In this document: piece after piece, positions 51,524 to 56,073 of the stretch
How positions within the stretch are numbered: the stretch's first letter is position 1
How the letters are laid out: each line of letters starts with the position of its first letter
From: Verrucomicrobiota bacterium
Lineage (GTDB): Bacteria; Verrucomicrobiota; Verrucomicrobiia; Chthoniobacterales; JAFAMB01
DNA: 56,073 bases
Assembly: GCA_019239825.1 (NCBI GenBank)
Contig: JAFAZK010000116.1
Location: 1-56,073 of the forward strand
Reading direction: 5' to 3'
Notes under the pieces: model-generated
The model's input: only the letters and a program-made list of their open reading frames with translations
Databases searched by the model: none
What the model was told of the DNA's origin: nothing
Position numbers and translations under genes: made by a program

Positions 51524-52411
51524 TCAAACCAAGTGTTTCGGCGCGTGCACAACTCCGGCTTCAGCGCTGGCCTTTCGTTCTGCTGCGATCCGTTCCACAA
51601 TATCGCGTACCATCTCTTCCAAGAGCAGGCGTAAATGGCTGTTCTGCCGGTAGTCGGCCGGAGCGATATGCCGGACTCTCTGCGCCCGGGTGGCTAAATC
51701 GAAACACTTCCTGAAGCTCGCCCGTTCCGGATCGTCCGGGTTATAAACCGCGATAGCATTCCCACCATTTTTCTTCATGATCGTGAAGCAGGGAACGTCG
51801 GTGGGCCCGTCGCCGATGTAGATCATGTTCCGGAAAGGAATCGGACGAACGTCATCCGGCATGTGATCGTTTACGTCTTGCGACATATCCAGCAGCCCTT
51901 TGTTGATCCTGAATAGATACTGGGTCTTCTGGGTGTGGCTGATGACCCGTTTCGGAAAGGTGATCCGGCCTGCCGTATCTTCGGCATATTCGCAGCCAAA
52001 CACGGCTCGGAGATAAGGGCGGATTCTGTTCCCTTCGATTAACACCTTGAGTCCGGAAGAAACGACGTAATGCTCAACTCGAATTCCGGTCTCGATCTGC
52101 TCCTCGGTTAATAAGGCATCCTGGAATTCTTCGAACATCTCAGGCAGACCGCGGTATAGGCTCATCTTCGCTCCGAGCTGTTCTAGCTGTTTATTTGTCG
52201 GCCGGTCGACCGCTAAGTAATCAAGCAAGCATTTCATATAAGCGAGTTCCTGGTCGTAACCTTGTTCTTGAACCAGCTCCGCGCAGCGTCGCCAGAACTT
52301 CTCCGCGTTGATACCAAATGCCGGAAAGATGACATCGTCCTGCATGTAAGCTGGACTTAAAGTCTGGTCGTAGTCGTACACGATCCCGATCGTGTTCTGG
52401 ATGGCTGCCAT
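51524..52411 (-). CDS. HAD superfamily hydrolase
   Basis: 295-aa haloacid dehalogenase-like phosphatase. Motif I is DYDQTLSP (nucleophile Asp near residue 13), motif II VVSSGL, motif III around the lysine in FRINKG, and motif IV YIGDGPTDVPCF. The helical cap (about residues 30-110) suggests a type C1 cap. Substrate unknown. It is upstream of the TIR-kinase gene on the same strand, separated by the nested repeat. Confidence 0.88.
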   Translation of the reverse strand: MAAIQNTIGIVYDYDQTLSPAYMQDDVIFPAFGINAEKFWRRCAELVQEQGYDQELAYMKCLLDYLAVDRPTNKQLEQLGAKMSLYRGLPEMFEEFQDALLTEEQIETGIRVEHYVVSSGLKVLIEGNRIRPYLRAVFGCEYAEDTAGRITFPKRVISHTQKTQYLFRINKGLLDMSQDVNDHMPDDVRPIPFRNMIYIGDGPTDVPCFTIMKKNGGNAIAVYNPDDPERASFRKCFDLATRAQRVRHIAPADYRQNSHLRLLLEEMVRDIVERIAAERKASAEAGVVHAPKHLV

Positions 52412-52853
52412 TCACGTAAAATAATGCACGCGCGCACTAAACTCACGCGCGAAGCAGTGGAGCGCTGCCTCGCTTTGCGACGCCGATGCGGTCGGCACCT
52501 GGAGGGGAGCCGCTTTTAACCGTCCTCAGTTAAAAGCCCGCATTTGAAATACTGCCTGTGCCAGTTAAGGGCCTACGTCAAGCGGGTGGCTCCCGCGCAC
52601 GGCCCCTGACGTTGCTAGCATTTGCAGTGTCTTCTCTTAAGCCGACCGATCGGACACCGAACGAACAATTCACGCTCGGAGACGTTTCCGGCAGCAGCCC
52701 ACTAAACGACTTCGGGCTAATGCTGCGATTTTTAGCGGGGTCATGCCTGAAGACTCTCAAGGGTTAAAAGCGGCTCTCCTCCAGGCGCTAGGCGAAGTCG
52801 GCTGCCCGCTCCACGGCTCCCGGTATTTGTGCCATTGCCTCTTTGTGTGAGAT
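52412..52853. repeat. 442-bp gap with nested inverted-repeat element
   Basis: Outer arms 52498-52521 and 52762-52785 match at 23 of 24 (CCTGGAGGGGAGCCGCTTTT and complement), the same outer arm as the 14424 element. The inside differs and carries AGCGGGTGGCTCCCGC (about 52580-52595) and unrelated sequence. No gene is convincing; open frames here cross the arms. Confidence 0.85.
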
Positions 52854-54029
52854 TTGTCGCCTGTGTCATCGCCTAAACCCCTGGTCGCTAGCTTCTGCAC
52901 TTTCTTTCTCAAGCCGGAAATGCTGCACATCTATCGCCAGCTGACCGGCCTCAAAACGTTTGAGACTTTTGTCATTACCAAACACCGGCAAAACGCGGAT
53001 CGTTTCCCGTTCGATGATGTGGAACTGCTCGTAACACCCAGGCGACATGTTTTACGTCGAGGTTATCTCAAGTACATCACCCGTAAGCCCGCGCTGATTT
53101 ATCGGGGTGAATACGATGCCATCCGTCGCATCCTGATCCGTCGCGATCCCGATCTAATCCATGTCTATTTTGGGAATACCGGGGTTCACTTGCTTCCGTT
53201 ACTGAGCAAATGGGATCGCGCCTGGGTCGTCTCGTTTCACGGGATGGATGTTCAAAGACGGCCCAAAGAAAAGGGATACGACCGGAAACTGGCCGAAGTA
53301 CTGCAACTCGCGCCCTTGGTGTTAGTCCGAAGTCAATCGTTGGCGAAACGGCTTCAGGATCTCGGATGCAGCCCCGACAAAATCCGACTGAATCGAACCG
53401 GCATCCCTCTGCAGAACTTCCCCTGGGTCGAGCGCTCTGTGCCGGTCGCCGGTCAATGGCAACTGGTTCAGGCCTGCCGCTTGGTCGAAAAAAAAGGTTT
53501 ACTAACAACCTTGGGCGCGTTCCGCAGATTTATTGCTGATTATCCAAAAGCGCGGTTAGTGATCGCAGGGGAGGGCCCGATGAAAGACACTTTAGTTCGG
53601 AAGATCGATGAGCTTTCCCTTGGGAATCAAGTTTCGCTCACTGGCTTTCTTAACCAGGACGATCTTCGTCGGGTTTACGCCGAAAGCCATATTTTCATTC
53701 ATCCGAGCGAGCTTGCTCCTGACTCCAACCAGGAAGGAATTCCCAATTCCATGTTAGAAGCAATGGCCAGCGGACTGCCGGTTGTCGCCACCCGCCACGG
53801 AGGAATCCCTGAGGCGGTGCAGGAAGGGATAGATGGACTTCTGGTTCCCGAACGGGACGAACCGGCGTTGCACGAAGCTTTGCTTAAACTCACGTCCCAA
53901 CCGGATCTTTGGCGACAAATGGGGAAACAAGCGAGCCGATCCGTGGCCGAGAATTTCGAGCAAGGCCAGCAGATTGTGAGATTAGAGGCCGCTTACGCCG
54001 AAGCTTTGCGGGCCGGATCTTCGGGCTAA
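52854..54029 (+). CDS. Glycosyltransferase family 4 (GT-B)
   Basis: 391-aa retaining GT-B glycosyltransferase. N-terminal acceptor half with DLIHVYFGNTGVHLLPLL and VVSFHGMDV; C-terminal donor half with LVIAGEGPMKDTLVRK, VSLTGFLNQDDLRRVY, and the EX7E region GIPNSMLEAMASGLPVVAT. It probably builds exopolysaccharide or envelope glycans. TTG 52854 and GTG 52863 are possible starts. Convergent with the DUF899 gene (27-nt gap). Confidence 0.92.
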   Translation: MSPVSSPKPLVASFCTFFLKPEMLHIYRQLTGLKTFETFVITKHRQNADRFPFDDVELLVTPRRHVLRRGYLKYITRKPALIYRGEYDAIRRILIRRDPDLIHVYFGNTGVHLLPLLSKWDRAWVVSFHGMDVQRRPKEKGYDRKLAEVLQLAPLVLVRSQSLAKRLQDLGCSPDKIRLNRTGIPLQNFPWVERSVPVAGQWQLVQACRLVEKKGLLTTLGAFRRFIADYPKARLVIAGEGPMKDTLVRKIDELSLGNQVSLTGFLNQDDLRRVYAESHIFIHPSELAPDSNQEGIPNSMLEAMASGLPVVATRHGGIPEAVQEGIDGLLVPERDEPALHEALLKLTSQPDLWRQMGKQASRSVAENFEQGQQIVRLEAAYAEALRAGSSG

Positions 54030-54056
54030 GACTCGAGCCGTGTTCCAGGACACGAA

Positions 54057-54854
54057 TTATAACGGAGGGTATTCGTCCGGGTAAGGATTCAAGTCCGGTC
54101 TCGGCAGGTTCTTGTCGGCTGAGCGTCCATCCGGCTTCTCCCAGTCTTCCTGCCGGCCAAGCGCGGTCAAATCTAGAAGATAGTAGTCACCACCGGTTGT
54201 CTCGGTGCCGCGGCCATAAGTGGAATACGTATGGTAAACGTCATCACCCTTACGCAGAAAGCAGCTGAGCCCGGGCAAATCAAAAGGTTGTTCGCCTTCC
54301 AAATAGCCTGAGCTGCCGGCGGCTTCGTGCTCCGCGGGCGTGCGATAGTTGTAGATCACGGGCGCGACTGACCCATCGATCGTTACATGGAAGTCGTAGT
54401 TAAACGAATTTGCGAAGGACGAATACCATGGGATCGACCATCCCATTCGCTTCTTGAATGGGACTATCTTGGCGAGTGGAGCCCGAGAGACGAGCGCGAG
54501 GGTGGTATTGCGTGAGTGGAGCCTGTTAAAGTGGCCGCGCGCGATTTCGTCCGCCCACCCAGAACAGCCCGGGCACGGATTATCTAGCGGCTCACCTTTT
54601 TCCCATCGCCACATGAAATGATAGACGATGAGCTGGAGGCGTCCGGCAAAAAGGTCCAGCAACGATTTGTGACCGTCAGGGCTGTCAAAGATGTATTTTT
54701 TCTCGATGTGGACCATTGGCAACTCGCGCCGCGCAGTGTTAAGCCGGTCACGAGTCCGCGTGATTTCTTTTTCTTGATCGAGCAACTTAGTCCTTGCCTG
54801 GAGCCATTCCTCACGTGAGACGACCTGCGGATAACGGAGATCACTTGTTGCCAT
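54057..54854 (-). CDS. DUF899 family thioredoxin-like protein
   Basis: 265-aa member of the DUF899 family, predicted thioredoxin fold. Typical block order: YPQVVSREEWLQAR, a helical EKEITRTRDRL, MVHIEKKYIFDSPDGHKSL, PCPGCSGWADE at the redox-like site, SRAPLAKIVPFKKRMGW and CFLRKGDDVYHTYSTYGRGTE, ending LDLTALGRQEDWE. Function unestablished. ATG 54854 (MATSDLRYPQ) is preferred to the longer 54902 form. Confidence 0.92.
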   Translation of the reverse strand: MATSDLRYPQVVSREEWLQARTKLLDQEKEITRTRDRLNTARRELPMVHIEKKYIFDSPDGHKSLLDLFAGRLQLIVYHFMWRWEKGEPLDNPCPGCSGWADEIARGHFNRLHSRNTTLALVSRAPLAKIVPFKKRMGWSIPWYSSFANSFNYDFHVTIDGSVAPVIYNYRTPAEHEAAGSSGYLEGEQPFDLPGLSCFLRKGDDVYHTYSTYGRGTETTGGDYYLLDLTALGRQEDWEKPDGRSADKNLPRPDLNPYPDEYPPL

Positions 54855-55017
54855 AGTATATGTCTTTTTAACTTTCCCGTTAGCGTGTGTTTTCACTATC
54901 ACGACGAACGAAGTCGTGTGTTTAGGACACGCAGAGTCATTTTTATTTCAAGCAAAGAACCACGATCCGGCGGGGTCCACGGAGGCCTTGGTAGCTTCTT
55001 TTGGTACCTTTGCCTGG

Positions 55018-56073
55018 TTATGATTCCGAATTTTGGACATCAACGCTCTGCCGATTCAATCGCTGAGCCACGAACTGTACCAAGTACGGCCCAATGGTCA
55101 CCACGCTGATTAGGCGAAGCGAATGGACGGCCAAAATCAAAGCTGCATCTGCCTTAAGATCGGTGGCCATGGCCGCCACCGAGTCTAGTCCTCCAGGAGT
55201 CGCTGCCAGATAAGCGCTCAAAAGATCAATCTTTAGCAACGGCATCAGGCAGACGGCGAGGAAAGCCGAGACGCAGAGCAGAAAGAGATTGCTGAACAAA
55301 ATAAACCAGCCCAAACGGCGGAGTTGGGCGACGACGCCGGCGTCAAAATTGCCCCCGATCTGCAAACCGAGTACGAGATAAGCGCTTCCCATGATTAGGG
55401 GCGGCCACGGAGCGGCAGGTATCCCCAGGACTCCAGCGACAGCTGCCAGGAGCGCCGGTATTATCATCGTGCCGGCTGGAATTCGGAAACGCACGCCAAC
55501 CGAGGCTCCAATCAGCGCGATAACGGTTGAGACCAGGTAATTCAGCGGTTCAGCATGATAGATCGGAGTTAACGCCGCGGCATGGTGTCCTCCTTGAGGC
55601 TGTGCGCCGGCGACATGCCCTACCACCGAGATCGTCGCTAGAATGGCTAGCAATCGGCCATACTGCATCACGGTGACCAAGCGGACATCAGCTCCGATTG
55701 AATCACTCATCGCAATCATTTCACCGGCGCCACCTGGTAACGCGCCGAGCAAGGCGGTCCCTGCCTCCAAATTGGCGAAGCGACGCAGACCAACCCCGAT
55801 TAAGGTGGTTAGCGCTAACATGATAACAACCAACGTCACTACCGGGAACCAATTGGCGACGATTGTTTGCAGCGATTTCGCCGTAATGGTGAAGCTGAGC
55901 ATTACCCCGATTACCGATTGAGCCAGACGGTAAATGAACAGGTTGAATCGAATGACCAGGCGATTGGTGACGGCAAAGAAAGCCGCCACCAATAACGGGC
56001 CAGTCAGAAACGAAGCCGGCAAGCCGAGGCGAGATAACATGAAGCCGCATAAAACGGCCAACAGGACTAGGAC
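55018..56073 (-). CDS. AbrB family (YdbT/AbrB-duplication) membrane protein, 5' truncated
   Basis: Polytopic membrane protein with two repeats of about five helices; the family is annotated as 'AbrB membrane regulator' but is unrelated to the DNA-binding AbrB. Repeat signatures: LLGALPGGAGEMIAMSDSIGAD in the first half and YLAATPGGLDSVAAMATDLKADAA in the second, likely lining one pore or site. The frame is open to the window edge (no start needed at 56061), so the N-terminus is outside. Function probably transport. Confidence 0.85.
   Translation of the reverse strand, partial: VLVLLAVLCGFMLSRLGLPASFLTGPLLVAAFFAVTNRLVIRFNLFIYRLAQSVIGVMLSFTITAKSLQTIVANWFPVVTLVVIMLALTTLIGVGLRRFANLEAGTALLGALPGGAGEMIAMSDSIGADVRLVTVMQYGRLLAILATISVVGHVAGAQPQGGHHAAALTPIYHAEPLNYLVSTVIALIGASVGVRFRIPAGTMIIPALLAAVAGVLGIPAAPWPPLIMGSAYLVLGLQIGGNFDAGVVAQLRRLGWFILFSNLFLLCVSAFLAVCLMPLLKIDLLSAYLAATPGGLDSVAAMATDLKADAALILAVHSLRLISVVTIGPYLVQFVAQRLNRQSVDVQNSES

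Noticed and set aside
52558..52767. Small open frame in the gap before the GT4 gene
   Set aside because: It crosses the arms of the nested inverted-repeat element and has no protein-like features.

Overview
The window looks like chromosome of a Verrucomicrobiota-type bacterium, probably an uncultured soil lineage near Chthoniobacterales. This placement is inference, with no rRNA gene to confirm it. It rests on a dcw cluster carrying a murC-murB fusion and a divergent ftsZ, a reductase-less nitric oxide synthase, a TIR/Ser-Thr kinase/TPR giant protein, and many dispersed palindromes. I see no rRNA, tRNA, CRISPR array or insertion-sequence transposase.

Layout. (1) 1-5.6 kb is accessory: the end of a PilT-like ATPase, a VirD4-like coupling ATPase, and a plasmid-type Rep_3 initiator flanked by two diverged paralogues of an unknown small protein. 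(2) 5.7-9.35 kb, minus strand: CPBP protease, comF, accD and folC in a tight run. (3) 9.4-14.3 kb: bioA, a TPR protein, a ParA-like ATPase with a 4-nt-overlapping partner, hpt and moaD. (4) 14.3-18.0 kb: a palindrome-rich gap, then a small membrane protein, a B12-binding radical SAM protein and nitric oxide synthase. (5) 18.1-21.9 kb, minus strand: yajQ, a GT9 glycosyltransferase, a phosphoesterase, acylphosphatase, a lone nuoA and a small unknown gene. (6) 22.3-40.7 kb: the division and cell wall (dcw) cluster mraZ-rsmH-ftsL-ftsI-murE-murF-mraY-murD-LysM-ftsW-murG-murC/murB-ftsQ-ftsA-ftsZ, without ddl. (7) 40.8-56 kb: a Fur-family regulator, a BI-1-like protein, an unknown protein, purK, a DUF192 lipoprotein, polX, the TIR-kinase-pseudokinase-TPR protein, a HAD hydrolase, a GT4 glycosyltransferase, a DUF899 protein and an AbrB-family membrane protein cut by the window end.

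How it works together. The dcw genes mostly overlap by 4-14 nt, so they are probably cotranscribed and translationally coupled. Expression probably starts at a mraZ promoter followed by five TGG repeats at exact 10-bp spacing, the known MraZ operator layout. Two breaks interrupt the run: a four-hairpin block just before ftsW, and a 309-bp gap before ftsQ that holds an 8-bp-period TGGAG array and a good sigma70-like promoter.

The strongest unexplained signal is in the gaps. A REP-like short palindrome occurs in five places, two of them inside coding sequence, with compensatory stem changes between copies. Separate 210-310-bp elements share one architecture, an outer and an inner pair of inverted arms, but mostly not sequence, and they fill most longer intergenic spaces.
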